From Hyphomicrobiales bacterium (GTDB lineage Bacteria; Pseudomonadota; Alphaproteobacteria; Rhizobiales; Rhizobiaceae), in contig UCIT01000036.1 of assembly GCA_900472625.1 (NCBI GenBank), positions 62,001-126,000 on the forward strand: 64,000 nt of DNA, written 5' to 3'. This document shows positions 53,678 through 62,596 of this stretch, in pieces. Position 1 is the stretch's first letter. The number at the start of each line of letters is the position of its first letter. Made by a program: the position numbers and the translations under genes. The notes under the pieces were generated by a model. That model did not search any database. It worked only from the letters and a program-made list of their open reading frames with translations, and was not told the origin of the DNA.

Positions 53678-55077
53678 CGGAAGAACTGTCGGATGCGCTG
53701 GCCGTCGCGTTCGATCTCGACGCGCCAGAAGCTTGGATCCTTCGTAGCCATGGTGGCGAGCTCCTGGGTGGTCTTCACGTCGGCGCCATTGACCGAGACG
53801 ATGATGTCCTTCGGCTGGAAGCCGAGCTGGGCGGCGATCGAGCCGTCCTTAAGCTCGGAAACGACGACACCGGTGCTTTCGCTGGCCATACGGAGCTCGT
53901 CGGCAACGCGTGGCGAGAGGTTTTCGACCACGGCGCCGGTGAAGGGCGAGCGGCCGTCGATGGTGCGCCGGTCGCGCGGTGTCGTTTCCGGCGCCTTGCC
54001 GAGCGTGATGCTGACGTGCTCCTGCTTGCCGTTGTCGGTGACGGCGAGATCGACAGCCTTGCCGAGGCCGGCGGTGGTCAGGCGATAAAGCAGCGCATCG
54101 GGATGCTCGACGGATACGCCATCGACCGCGGTGATGACCTCGCCGGCTTTCAGACCCGCTTTCGCGGCCGGGCCATCATCGGTGACCTTGACGACGATGG
54201 CGCCCCGCGCCTTGCCGAGGCCAAGTGCATCGGCGACGTCAGAGGTGACCGCATCGAAGGTGGCGCCGACATAGGGGCGCTCGAAGGTCTTCACGCCCGC
54301 GTCTGCCGCTGCCAGGAACACCTTGACCAGATTGGCGGGAATGGCGAAGCCGATGCCGTTGGAGCCGCCACCACGCGAGAAGATCGCGGTGTTGATGCCG
54401 ATCAGTTCGCCCTTCATGTTCATCAGCGCGCCACCGGAATTGCCGGGATTGATCGACGCGTCGGTCTGGATGAAGAAGCCGAATTCGTTCTTGACCACCT
54501 GGTTGCGGGCAAGTGCCGACACGATACCCGACGTGACCGTCTGGCCGACGCCGAAGGGATTGCCGATGGCGAGCACGAGATCGCCGACCTCGACCGCGTC
54601 GGAATTCCCGATCCGCAGCGCCGGGAATGTTTCTTTGGTATCGACCCTAAGGACTGCGAGATCGAGCCGGTCATCCTTCAGGACGACCTTGCAGGGAAAT
54701 TCGCGGCCATCCGACAGAGCGATCTTGATATCGTCGGCGCCTTCGATGACGTGGTTGTTGGTGACGATGGTGCCGTTGGCTTCGATGATGACGCCCGAGC
54801 CCAGCGACGATTGCTTCTCGGTGCGGTTCGGCATCTGCTGGCCGAAGAACTGCTCGAAGAAGGGATCACCGGCGAAGGGCGACTGGCGGCGGATGGTCTT
54901 TTCCGCGTAGACGTTGACCACCGCACCCGCGGTCTGCTTGACCAGCGGCGCAAAGGACAGCTGCATTTCCATCTGGCTCTGCGGGACAGTCTTCGCAGTC
55001 TGTGCGTGGGCCTTGATCGGCAGTGCAAGCACCAGAGCGAGCAGCGGCAGTGAAGCGCGCTTCAACAGGTCGTGCAT
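53674..55077 (-). CDS. Periplasmic serine protease, DegP/DegQ type
   Basis: A 467-residue Do-family protease for quality control of envelope proteins. The signal peptide is residues 1-25 (ending AHA). The trypsin-like domain has His109 (TNNHVIEG), Asp139 (DDRLDLAV) and Ser214 (NPGNSGGAL), and two PDZ domains follow (about 250-345 and 370-465). The long frame upstream to 55320 is ignored because the ATG at 55077 is followed by a clear signal peptide and preceded by AAGGGA. It is translationally coupled to rarA. Rhizobia have several such proteases, so degP versus degQ is not assigned. Confidence 0.94.
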   Translation of the reverse strand: MHDLLKRASLPLLALVLALPIKAHAQTAKTVPQSQMEMQLSFAPLVKQTAGAVVNVYAEKTIRRQSPFAGDPFFEQFFGQQMPNRTEKQSSLGSGVIIEANGTIVTNNHVIEGADDIKIALSDGREFPCKVVLKDDRLDLAVLRVDTKETFPALRIGNSDAVEVGDLVLAIGNPFGVGQTVTSGIVSALARNQVVKNEFGFFIQTDASINPGNSGGALMNMKGELIGINTAIFSRGGGSNGIGFAIPANLVKVFLAAADAGVKTFERPYVGATFDAVTSDVADALGLGKARGAIVVKVTDDGPAAKAGLKAGEVITAVDGVSVEHPDALLYRLTTAGLGKAVDLAVTDNGKQEHVSITLGKAPETTPRDRRTIDGRSPFTGAVVENLSPRVADELRMASESTGVVVSELKDGSIAAQLGFQPKDIIVSVNGADVKTTQELATMATKDPSFWRVEIERDGQRIRQFFR

Positions 55078-55216
55078 GAGAATCCCTTCTGAGAATAATA
55101 GTCTAGAAACGTTGTAGTGCCCGACGCTAGAAAGGAAAGAGGGCGGAAGCATGGACGAATGAGGCTGCTCACCGGATGCTTCAGGTTCTTGCCAAACTGA
55201 GTCAGGAACGACAGGC

Positions 55217-55621
55217 ATGCAACTGATATCAAAGGCCAAACTCTGGGCAAAGTCACTGAAGCGTGACGTCGTCGCGCTGTGGCTTGCCGCGCGGGACAAA
55301 AGGGTGCCGTGGTACGCCAAGGCGGTGGCAGGCGGTGTGGCGGCCTATGCGCTTTCGCCGGTCGACCTGATCCCGGATTTCATACCCGTGATCGGCTACC
55401 TCGACGATTTGATCATCGTGCCACCCGGCATCATGCTGGCCGTCAGGCTCATTCCACCGGCGCTGATGGTGGAGTTGCGTGCAACAGCATCGGAACGGCT
55501 GACGCGACCGGTGAGCCGCGTCGCGCTGCTGTTCATCCTTGCCATCTGGGCGGCCTGCATCATCTTCATCGGCATGGTGCTCATCGGCGCCATCATCGAT
55601 CGAACGGGAACACATGCATGA
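55217..55621 (+). CDS. YkvA family (DUF1232) membrane protein
   Basis: A 134-residue protein with the DUF1232 core YALSPVDLIPDFIPVIGYLD (residues 43-62) and a hydrophobic C-terminal helix (about 103-125). The family is widespread and its function is not established. It lies divergent from the DegP-type gene and its stop codon overlaps the next gene as ATGA, so it is probably co-translated with the LprI-like protein. Confidence 0.87.
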   Translation: MQLISKAKLWAKSLKRDVVALWLAARDKRVPWYAKAVAGGVAAYALSPVDLIPDFIPVIGYLDDLIIVPPGIMLAVRLIPPALMVELRATASERLTRPVSRVALLFILAIWAACIIFIGMVLIGAIIDRTGTHA

Positions 55622-55971
55622 CGCGACACAGCAAGCCTCTCCTCCTCACCGCCGCCGCCTTCCTGTTCTGCACCGCAGGCATCAGCCATGCGGCGAGTTT
55701 CGACTGCGAGGCGAAGGAACTCAAGCCGGACGAGAAGGCGATCTGCGACAACCGCGCGCTCAACGACGCCGATGTGAAGATGGTGACGACCTTCGATCTG
55801 CTCTCCGGCCTGTTGGCCATGGGCTCACGCGGGACGATGCAGGACGAGCAGACGGCATGGCTGAAGAAGCGGCAGGAATGTAGCGCCGACGTTGCCTGCA
55901 TCCAGGCGGCTTACGACACACGCCTGAAACAGCTGGGTGAAAGCTACAAAAACATAAACCGGCCGCTTTGA
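55618..55971 (+). CDS. LprI-like / DUF1311 secreted protein
   Basis: A 117-residue exported protein with a signal peptide (residues 1-26). The mature part SFDCEAKELKPDEKAICDN ... ECSADVACIQAAYDTRLKQL has four cysteines spaced as in the DUF1311/LprI family, which includes lysozyme inhibitors. Whether it inhibits lysozyme here is not shown. It is coupled to the YkvA gene by an ATGA overlap. A terminator hairpin overlaps its stop codon. Confidence 0.85.
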   Translation: MTRHSKPLLLTAAAFLFCTAGISHAASFDCEAKELKPDEKAICDNRALNDADVKMVTTFDLLSGLLAMGSRGTMQDEQTAWLKKRQECSADVACIQAAYDTRLKQLGESYKNINRPL

Positions 55972-55985
55972 GGCGACCGGTTTAT
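55954..55985. terminator. Terminator overlapping the LprI-like stop codon
   Basis: ATAAACCGG and CCGGTTTAT pair over a 14-base loop that contains the TGA stop. It lies between this gene and the convergent ilvD. Confidence 0.6.
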
Positions 55986-56012
55986 AATGGAGCTGACTCC
56001 TAATCAGCGCGT

Positions 56013-57851
56013 TCAGTGATCGCCGAGATCGCGAACCGCGCCGCGGTCGGCGCTTGTGGCGAAGGCCGCATATGCCTTCAGCGCCTTGGTGACATTGCGC
56101 TTGCGATGCTCGGCAGGATGCCAGCCCTTGGCGTCCTGTTCGGCGCGGCGGGTCGCCAGTTCCTTGTCATCGACGCGCAGGCTGATCGTGCGGTTCGGAA
56201 TATCGATGTCGATCATGTCGCCTTCGCGGACGAGACCGATGGTGCCGCCGTTCGCCGCTTCCGGCGAGGCGTGACCGATCGACAGGCCCGACGTACCCCC
56301 GGAGAACCGACCGTCTGTAATCAGCGCGCAAGCCTTGCCGAGGCCCTTCGACTTCAGGTAGCTCGTCGGATAGAGCATTTCCTGCATGCCGGGGCCGCCC
56401 TTCGGGCCTTCGTAGCGGATAACGACAACGTCGCCGGCGACAACCTGGTTCGACAGGATCGCCTTGACGGACGCGTCCTGGCTCTCGAACACCTTGGCCG
56501 GACCCGAGAACTTCAGGATCGATTCATCGACGCCCGCCGTCTTCACGATGCAGCCGTCGAGCGCGAGGTTGCCCTTCAGGACGGCGAGACCGCCGTCCTT
56601 GGAGAAGGGATGCTGGGCATCGCGGATGACGCCCTTTTCGCGGTCGAGGTCGAGTTCTTCCCAGCGCGAGCTCTGGCTGAAGGCAGTCTGCGTGGGCACG
56701 CCACCGGGGGCAGCACTGAAGAGGTCGAAAGCCGCCTTGTTGTCGGTCACGGCGACGTCCCACTGTGCAAGCGCTTCGCGCATGGTGGGAGCGTGAACGG
56801 TCGGCAGATCGACGTTCAGCAGTCCGGCGCGGTCGAGTTCGCCGAGGATCGCCATGATGCCGCCGGCGCGGTGCACGTCTTCCATGTGGACGTCGGACTT
56901 CGCGGGCGCCACCTTGGACAGGCAGGGCACGCGGCGCGACAGACGATCGATATCATCCATGGTGAAATCGATCTCACCCTCATGCGCTGCGGCAAGAATG
57001 TGGAGCACGGTGTTGGTCGAGCCGCCCATGGCGATATCGAGCGCCATGGCGTTTTCGAAGGCGCCCTTGCTGGCGATGGTGCGCGGCAGAGCGGTAACGT
57101 CGTCCTGCTCGTAATAGCGCTTGGCGAGAGCCACGACGCGACGGCCGGCTTCGAGGAAGAGTTCCTTGCGGTCCGAATGGGTGGCGAGCGTCGAACCGTT
57201 TCCGGGTAACGACAGACCCAGGGCTTCGGTCAGACAGTTCATCGAGTTGGCGGTGAACATGCCGGAGCAGGAGCCGCAGGTCGGGCAAGCGGAGCGTTCG
57301 ATGACGGCGACGTCCTCGTCGCTGATCTTATCGTCGGCGGCGGCGACCATGGCGTCGACGAGGTCGAGCGACACCTTCTTGCCGTGCATGACGACCTTGC
57401 CGGCTTCCATCGGGCCACCTGATACGAAGACCGTCGGGATGTTGAGGCGCAGTGACGCCATCAGCATGCCGGGGGTAATCTTGTCGCAGTTGGAGATGCA
57501 GACCATGGCATCGGCGCAGTGGGCGTTGACCATGTATTCGACGCTGTCGGCGATCAGTTCGCGCGACGGCAGCGAATAGAGCATGCCGTCATGGCCCATG
57601 GCGATACCGTCGTCGACCGCAATGGTGTTGAACTCCTTGGCGACGCCGCCGGCCGCCTCGATCTCGCGGGCGACGAGCTGGCCGAGGTCCTTGAGGTGGA
57701 CGTGGCCGGGCACGAACTGGGTGAATGAGTTCACCACCGCGATGATCGGCTTGCCGAAATCCGAATCCTTCATGCCCGTCGCGCGCCAAAGGCCGCGCGC
57801 GCCTGCCATGTTACGGCCGTGGGTCGTGGTTCTGGAACGATAAGCTGGCAT
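56013..57851 (-). CDS. ilvD: Dihydroxy-acid dehydratase
   Basis: IlvD catalyses the penultimate step of valine and isoleucine biosynthesis. The 612-residue iron-sulfur enzyme has a cluster cysteine in ISNCDKITPG and another in CPTCGSCSGMF, with the following NSMNCLTEALGLSLPGNGS block. The C-terminal domain has the DGRFSGGTSGLSIGH signature. The start at 57851 (MPAYRSRTTTHGRNMAGAR) matches the family; upstream codons to 57908 are not conserved. It is divergent from msrP. Confidence 0.97.
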   Translation of the reverse strand: MPAYRSRTTTHGRNMAGARGLWRATGMKDSDFGKPIIAVVNSFTQFVPGHVHLKDLGQLVAREIEAAGGVAKEFNTIAVDDGIAMGHDGMLYSLPSRELIADSVEYMVNAHCADAMVCISNCDKITPGMLMASLRLNIPTVFVSGGPMEAGKVVMHGKKVSLDLVDAMVAAADDKISDEDVAVIERSACPTCGSCSGMFTANSMNCLTEALGLSLPGNGSTLATHSDRKELFLEAGRRVVALAKRYYEQDDVTALPRTIASKGAFENAMALDIAMGGSTNTVLHILAAAHEGEIDFTMDDIDRLSRRVPCLSKVAPAKSDVHMEDVHRAGGIMAILGELDRAGLLNVDLPTVHAPTMREALAQWDVAVTDNKAAFDLFSAAPGGVPTQTAFSQSSRWEELDLDREKGVIRDAQHPFSKDGGLAVLKGNLALDGCIVKTAGVDESILKFSGPAKVFESQDASVKAILSNQVVAGDVVVIRYEGPKGGPGMQEMLYPTSYLKSKGLGKACALITDGRFSGGTSGLSIGHASPEAANGGTIGLVREGDMIDIDIPNRTISLRVDDKELATRRAEQDAKGWHPAEHRKRNVTKALKAYAAFATSADRGAVRDLGDH

Positions 57852-58188
57852 GGGTGTATTCCTCGAATTGCCGGAAGTCGTTGACGACGCCTGCCGCGAG
57901 CACTTCACAGAAGGCTTGCAAGCCTGACATCGCTGCTTTTTGGAATTGTCCTAATCCAAACGGTATGTACTGTCACTACCGGGAAGGCCGAAACCGGTAC
58001 GCCCGGCTCTGCTCCCGGCATCTGGCATATACGTATGCAGCCGGCATTTTGTTACCAGCGCGCACCATAAACACCATACACAAAAAATTGGCTTTCTGCA
58101 GACGGGATGCCGGGCATAAACATTGATCCAAAGACGCGGCTCGCGCGTTCTAGCTTCAGGCCGAGCGATCACGCTCAGGAGGTTCCGA
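57852..58188. other. ilvD-msrP divergent spacer
   Basis: A 337-base spacer with a 14-bp perfect palindrome (57912-57925). No coding frame is supported and no branched-chain leader peptide is evident on the ilvD side. Confidence 0.5.
57912..57925. promoter_or_regulatory. 14-bp palindrome upstream of ilvD
   Basis: AGGCTTGCAAGCCT is a perfect palindrome about 60 bases before the ilvD start. It could be an operator; no regulator is assigned. Confidence 0.35.
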
Positions 58189-59136
58189 ATGCCCACTTAC
58201 CGTCCACCGAAGATCGCTTCATCGGAAATCACCCCGCGTCAGGTCTATATGGGGCGGCGCGAGTTTCTTGGAACCGCGACGCTCGGCGCAATGGCGCTTT
58301 ATGGCGCAGGCCAAGCCACTGCTGCGGCGCTGACCACCATCGACAGCAAATACACCGTCGATGAAAAGCTCACCCCCATCAAGGACGTGACGAGCTACAA
58401 CAATTTCTACGAATTCGGCCTCGACAAGGGCGACCCGATCGCCAATTCCGGCGACTTCAAGCCGATGCCATGGACGATCACCGTCGACGGCATGGTGGGC
58501 AAGCCTGGAACCTTCGATCTCGGTGCGCTGATGAAGGAGTTTCCGATCGAGAGCCGCACCTACCGGATGCGATGTGTCGAGGCCTGGTCCATGGTCATCC
58601 CTTGGGACGGCTTTCCGCTCGCATCGCTCTTGAAGAAAGTCGAACCGCTCGGGAGCGCCAAATACGTGGCGTTCGAGACCGTGGTGCGCCCCGAGGAGAT
58701 GCCGGGTCAGAAGGGCATTTTCCAGTCACTGGAATGGCCCTATGTCGAGGGTCTCAGGCTCGACGAGGCCAACCATCCGCTGACGCTGCTGGCCGTCGGC
58801 CTCTACGGCGAGACGCTGCCGAACCAGAACGGCGCACCGATACGGCTTGTCGTTCCGTGGAAATACGGGTTCAAGGGGATCAAGTCGATCGTGCGGATCA
58901 CGCTGACCGACAAGGAGCCGAAGAACACCTGGCAGGTGACCAATGCGCAGGAATACGGCTTCTACGCCAACGTCAATCCCGCCGTCGATCATCCACGCTG
59001 GAGCCAGGCCACGGAACGGCGCATCGGCGAGAGCGGGTTCTTCGGAGCCAGCCGCCATCCGACGCTGCCGTTCAACGGCTATGGTGACGAAGTGGCGAGC
59101 CTCTATGCCGGCATGGACCTGAAGGCGAACTTCTGA
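58189..59136 (+). CDS. msrP: Protein-methionine-sulfoxide reductase catalytic subunit MsrP
   Basis: MsrP (YedY) repairs oxidised methionine in periplasmic proteins, using electrons from the membrane partner MsrQ. The 315-residue molybdoenzyme has a twin-arginine export signal (GRREFLG near residue 22, then a hydrophobic stretch). The molybdenum ligand is Cys129 in RMRCVEAWSM. AGGAGGTTCCGA precedes the ATG at 58189. The msrQ start overlaps its stop by one base. Confidence 0.96.
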   Translation: MPTYRPPKIASSEITPRQVYMGRREFLGTATLGAMALYGAGQATAAALTTIDSKYTVDEKLTPIKDVTSYNNFYEFGLDKGDPIANSGDFKPMPWTITVDGMVGKPGTFDLGALMKEFPIESRTYRMRCVEAWSMVIPWDGFPLASLLKKVEPLGSAKYVAFETVVRPEEMPGQKGIFQSLEWPYVEGLRLDEANHPLTLLAVGLYGETLPNQNGAPIRLVVPWKYGFKGIKSIVRITLTDKEPKNTWQVTNAQEYGFYANVNPAVDHPRWSQATERRIGESGFFGASRHPTLPFNGYGDEVASLYAGMDLKANF

Positions 59137-59798
59137 TGGCCCTCCCGTCCCTCAGCCTGCCGAAGCGTTGGCAGCCGGCGTCGGTCTGGCTGCTCTATGT
59201 GGTCGGGCTGCTGCCTGCCGCGTGGACGTTCTATCTCGGCGCCACCGATCAACTCGGCGCTGATCCGGTGAAGACCTTCGAACTGTTCTTGGGTCTGTGG
59301 GCGATCCGATTCCTGATCCTGACGCTGGCCGTCAGCCCTGCCCGCGATCTGCTGGGCTGGAACTACCTGCGTTATCGCCGCGCGCTCGGGCTTCTCTGTT
59401 TCTACTACGTGGCGATGCATTTCGCCGTCTATATGGTGCTTGACCAGGCGCTGGATGTGTCGGCCGTCGTCGATGACGTCCTGAAGCGTCCCTTCATCAT
59501 GTTCGGCATGGCCGGATTGGTGCTGCTGGTGCCGCTTGCGGTAACGTCGAACAATCTGTCGATCCGCAAGATGGGCTCGAACTGGATCTGGCTGCACAAG
59601 CTGGTCTACATCGTTGCCGCCTGCGGCGCCGTGCACTTTGCGCTGTCGACGAAGCTGCTGGATCTTGAGCAGTATGTCTATGTTGGGCTGATCTTGCTGT
59701 TGATCCTGTATCGCTCCTATAGGCCGATTGCCAGAAGCAGGAAGCGAGGCCAAGGACGGCGCGGCGCTGGGACGCGCGCGGCCAGCGCCGCCGGCTGA
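59136..59798 (+). CDS. msrQ: Heme-binding membrane subunit MsrQ
   Basis: MsrQ is the heme b membrane protein that carries electrons from the respiratory chain to MsrP. The 220-residue protein has about six helices of the ferric-reductase-like fold. Histidine ligands are in YYVAMHFAVYM, WLHKLVYIVA and AVHFALS. The C-terminal 20 residues are basic and not conserved. The start overlaps the msrP stop codon, so translation is coupled. Confidence 0.95.
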   Translation: MALPSLSLPKRWQPASVWLLYVVGLLPAAWTFYLGATDQLGADPVKTFELFLGLWAIRFLILTLAVSPARDLLGWNYLRYRRALGLLCFYYVAMHFAVYMVLDQALDVSAVVDDVLKRPFIMFGMAGLVLLVPLAVTSNNLSIRKMGSNWIWLHKLVYIVAACGAVHFALSTKLLDLEQYVYVGLILLLILYRSYRPIARSRKRGQGRRGAGTRAASAAG

Positions 59799-59841
59799 AG
59801 CAGCATCAGTTTCGCGGGCCCTTCTTTCAATCCCACAAACG

Positions 59842-59873
59842 AAAACAGCCGGGCTTTGCAGCCCGGCTGTTTT
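59842..59873. terminator. Terminator shared by msrQ and rplQ
   Basis: AAAACAGCCGGGC-TTTGCA-GCCCGGCTGTTTT is a strong stem with A and T flanks, so it can end transcription from both convergent units, including the alpha ribosomal operon. Confidence 0.9.
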
Positions 59874-59895
59874 GCTTCCGGCGAACCGAAAATGA

Positions 59896-60321
59896 TTAAG
59901 CGGCTTCAGCAGCAGCTGCTTCGGCTTCGACGCGTGCCTTGTCGGCTGCGCCCTTGGCGAAGGTGTCGCGGTCAACGAATTCGATGACGGCGAGAGCGGC
60001 GTTGTCGCCCTGGCGATAGCCGGCCTTCATGATACGCAGGTAGCCGCCGTTGCGGGTTGCGTAGCGCGAAGCGATCGTGTCGAACAGCTTCGAAACGATG
60101 GCGGTGTCGCGGATCTGCGAGATCGCCTGACGACGAGCATGCAGATCGCCGCGCTTGCCAAGGGTGACGAGCTTTTCAACGATCGGACGGATTTCCTTTG
60201 CCTTCGGCAAAGTCGTTACAATCTGCTCATGCAGGATGAGCGAAGCCGCCATGTTGGCAAACATTGCCTTGCGGTGGCTTGCAGTTCTATTCAGCTTGCG
60301 GCCGGCTTTACCGTGGCGCAT
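59896..60321 (-). CDS. rplQ: 50S ribosomal protein L17
   Basis: L17 sits near the exit of the peptide tunnel. The 141-residue protein has the family start MRHGKAGRKLNRTASHRKAM and the block HEQIVTTLPKAKEIRPIVEK. The C-terminal 25 residues are an alanine/glutamate-rich extension usual in alphaproteobacteria. It is the last gene of the alpha operon, 44 bases after rpoA. Confidence 0.98.
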   Translation of the reverse strand: MRHGKAGRKLNRTASHRKAMFANMAASLILHEQIVTTLPKAKEIRPIVEKLVTLGKRGDLHARRQAISQIRDTAIVSKLFDTIASRYATRNGGYLRIMKAGYRQGDNAALAVIEFVDRDTFAKGAADKARVEAEAAAAEAA

Positions 60322-60365
60322 GGCTATTCTCCTTCACTTGCAGGCTATTGCCTGCCGTTTGAACG

Positions 60366-61376
60366 TTAGTATTGGTCTTCGTAGCGCTTGGCGAGATCTT
60401 CGATGTTCTCAGGCGGCCATGCCGGCACTTCCATGCCGAGGTGCAGGCCCATGGAAGCGAGAACTTCCTTGATTTCGTTCAGCGACTTGCGACCAAAATT
60501 CGGCGTGCGGAGCATTTCTGCTTCGGTCTTCTGAATGAGGTCGCCGATGTAGACGATGTTGTCGTTCTTCAGGCAGTTTGCCGAACGAACGGACAGTTCG
60601 AGCTCGTCCACCTTCTTGAGGAGGGCCGGGTTGAAAGCGAGTTCGGTGACTGCTTCCTCTTCGGTTTCCTTCTGCGGCTCGTCGAAGTTGACGAACACGC
60701 CAAGCTGATCCTGCAGGATGCGCGCCGCGAAAGCGACAGCATCTTCACCGGTGATCGAACCATCGGTTTCGATGGTCATGTTCAGCTTGTCGTAGTCGAG
60801 AACCTGTCCTTCACGGGTATTTTCTACCTTGTAGGACACCTTCTTGACCGGCGAATAAAGGCTATCGACCGGAATGAGACCGATCGGAGCATCTTCCGCA
60901 CGATTGCGATCGGCAGGAACATAGCCCTTGCCGTTGTTGACCGTGAATTCCATACGGATTTCGGCACCCTCGTCGAGCGTGCAGATGACATGCTCGGGGT
61001 TGAGGATTTCGATATCGCCGACCGTCTGAATGTCGCCAGCCGTAACAACGCCAGGACCCTGCTTACGCACGACCATGCGCTTTGCGTCGTCGCCATCCAT
61101 CTTGATGGCGATTTCCTTGATGTTGAGAACGATGTCGGTGACGTCTTCACGGACGCCCGGGATCGACGAGAACTCATGCAGCACGCCATCGATCTGCACC
61201 GCCGTCACTGCAGCACCGCGCAGCGAGGAGAGCAGAACGCGGCGAAGCGCGTTGCCGAGGGTGAGGCCGAAACCACGCTCAAGCGGCTCTGCTACCAGAG
61301 TTGCCTTGATGCGCGAGCTCGACGAGAACTCAACCTTGTTCGGCTTGATCAGTTCCTGCCAGTTTTTCTGAATCAT
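60366..61376 (-). CDS. rpoA: DNA-directed RNA polymerase subunit alpha
   Basis: The alpha subunit nucleates RNA polymerase assembly (N-terminal domain, about 1-235) and contacts promoter DNA and activators through its C-terminal domain (about 255-325, ANCLKNDNIVYIGDLIQKTE and TPNFGRKSLNEIKEVLASMG). The 336-residue length is normal. The N-terminal part has the conserved LERGFGLTLGNALRRVLLSS. It lies between rpsK and rplQ. Confidence 0.98.
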   Translation of the reverse strand: MIQKNWQELIKPNKVEFSSSSRIKATLVAEPLERGFGLTLGNALRRVLLSSLRGAAVTAVQIDGVLHEFSSIPGVREDVTDIVLNIKEIAIKMDGDDAKRMVVRKQGPGVVTAGDIQTVGDIEILNPEHVICTLDEGAEIRMEFTVNNGKGYVPADRNRAEDAPIGLIPVDSLYSPVKKVSYKVENTREGQVLDYDKLNMTIETDGSITGEDAVAFAARILQDQLGVFVNFDEPQKETEEEAVTELAFNPALLKKVDELELSVRSANCLKNDNIVYIGDLIQKTEAEMLRTPNFGRKSLNEIKEVLASMGLHLGMEVPAWPPENIEDLAKRYEDQY

Positions 61377-61476
61377 ATTTTTGCCTTCCGTTCGTTGTCA
61401 CCATCCAATCGTGACAACCGAGCTTGAGAAGCACCGGGAGCGATAACCCGCTCACCGGTGTTGTGAGTGGCGATGA

Positions 61477-61866
61477 TCAGACGCGACGCTTCTTGCGCGG
61501 GCGGCAACCATTGTGCGGGATCGGGGTCACGTCGCGGATGGACGTGATCATGAAACCAGCAGCCTGGAGGGCGCGCAGAGCAGATTCACGACCCGAGCCC
61601 GGACCGCAAACTTCAACTTCCAGCGACTTCATGCCGTGTTCCTGCGCCTTCTTGGCAGCATCTTCAGCGGCGATCTGAGCGGCGAACGGGGTCGACTTGC
61701 GCGAGCCCTTGAAGCCCTTGGCGCCAGCAGACGACCAAGCAATGGCGTTGCCCTGTGCGTCGGTGATCGTGATCATCGTGTTGTTGAAGGTCGAGTTGAC
61801 GTGAGCAACGCCCGACGAAATGTTTTTACGTTCGCGACGGCGAACGCGTACGGCTTCCTTGGCCAT
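61477..61866 (-). CDS. rpsK: 30S ribosomal protein S11
   Basis: S11 forms part of the platform of the small subunit. The 129-residue protein shows HVNSTFNNTMITITDAQGN and the C-terminal PIPHNGCRPRKKRRV. The ATG at 61866 is chosen over a longer frame to 61896 because the family starts close to it (MAKEAVRVRRRER). It sits 137 bases after rpsM. Confidence 0.98.
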   Translation of the reverse strand: MAKEAVRVRRRERKNISSGVAHVNSTFNNTMITITDAQGNAIAWSSAGAKGFKGSRKSTPFAAQIAAEDAAKKAQEHGMKSLEVEVCGPGSGRESALRALQAAGFMITSIRDVTPIPHNGCRPRKKRRV

Positions 61867-62003
61867 TTTTAAAATCCCTTTCTTGGATCTCTGCACCGCC
61901 GTAATACCAGCGGCTACACCGGAACGAGACCTTGCGGCCCTGCCCGAAACTCAAAAGAGGCCGGCGCAGACCGCCAGCCTCCCAATCCCCGGTCGCCCGG
62001 AAA

Positions 62004-62372
62004 TTACTTCTTCTTACCAGCGATCGCCTTTGCAGGACCCTTGCGGGTGCGAGCATTGGTGTGCGTGCGCTGACCGCGGACCGGAAGACCACGGCGATGA
62101 CGCAGGCCGCGGTAGCAGCCCAGGTCCATCAGACGCTTGATGTTCATCGAGGTTTCGCGACGCAGGTCGCCTTCAACCTGATAATCGCGATCGATGGTTT
62201 CGCGGATCTGCAGGACTTCAGCGTCGGTGAGCTGATTGACACGACGGTCAGCCGGAATACCGACCTTCTCGACGATTTCCTGTGCGAATTTCGAACCAAT
62301 CCCGTGAATATACGTCAGCGCAATAACAACGCGCTTTGCAGTCGGGATGTTGACGCCAGCGATACGTGCCAC
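62004..62372 (-). CDS. rpsM: 30S ribosomal protein S13
   Basis: S13 is in the head of the small subunit and contacts the P-site tRNA. The 122-residue protein starts at GTG (VARIAGVNIP, read as Met) with AAGGAGAATAGGC upstream. It ends with the basic tail RTHTNARTRKGPAKAIAGKKK. A longer frame upstream of the GTG is not conserved. It is preceded by a 224-base gap with its own likely promoter. Confidence 0.97.
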   Translation of the reverse strand: MARIAGVNIPTAKRVVIALTYIHGIGSKFAQEIVEKVGIPADRRVNQLTDAEVLQIRETIDRDYQVEGDLRRETSMNIKRLMDLGCYRGLRHRRGLPVRGQRTHTNARTRKGPAKAIAGKKK

Positions 62373-62442
62373 GCCTATTCTCCTTGCGTTCCAGTTGCCA
62401 TCCGGCAAGTGGTGTCTCGTTACACGGCCATGAACGGCCGCA

Positions 62443-62470
62443 ATTACAATTCAGGTTCTCAACAAGTCAA
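62443..62470 (-). promoter_or_regulatory. Internal promoter for rpsM-rpsK-rpoA-rplQ
   Basis: On the minus strand TTGACT-N16-TGTAAT lies about 70 bases before the rpsM start, in the 224-base adk-rpsM gap. It would uncouple the alpha cistrons from secY-adk. Confidence 0.5.
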
Positions 62471-62596
62471 AACGATCGAACCCGGAACTTCCTTGGGAAG
62501 GCCGCGCCGATCGCATTAAATTTCGCGAGTTGGCGCGGTGTTTAGCGGAATCAGTGCCCAAAAGCAACCGCTCCCGCCAAGTTTATTTCCAAAGCC

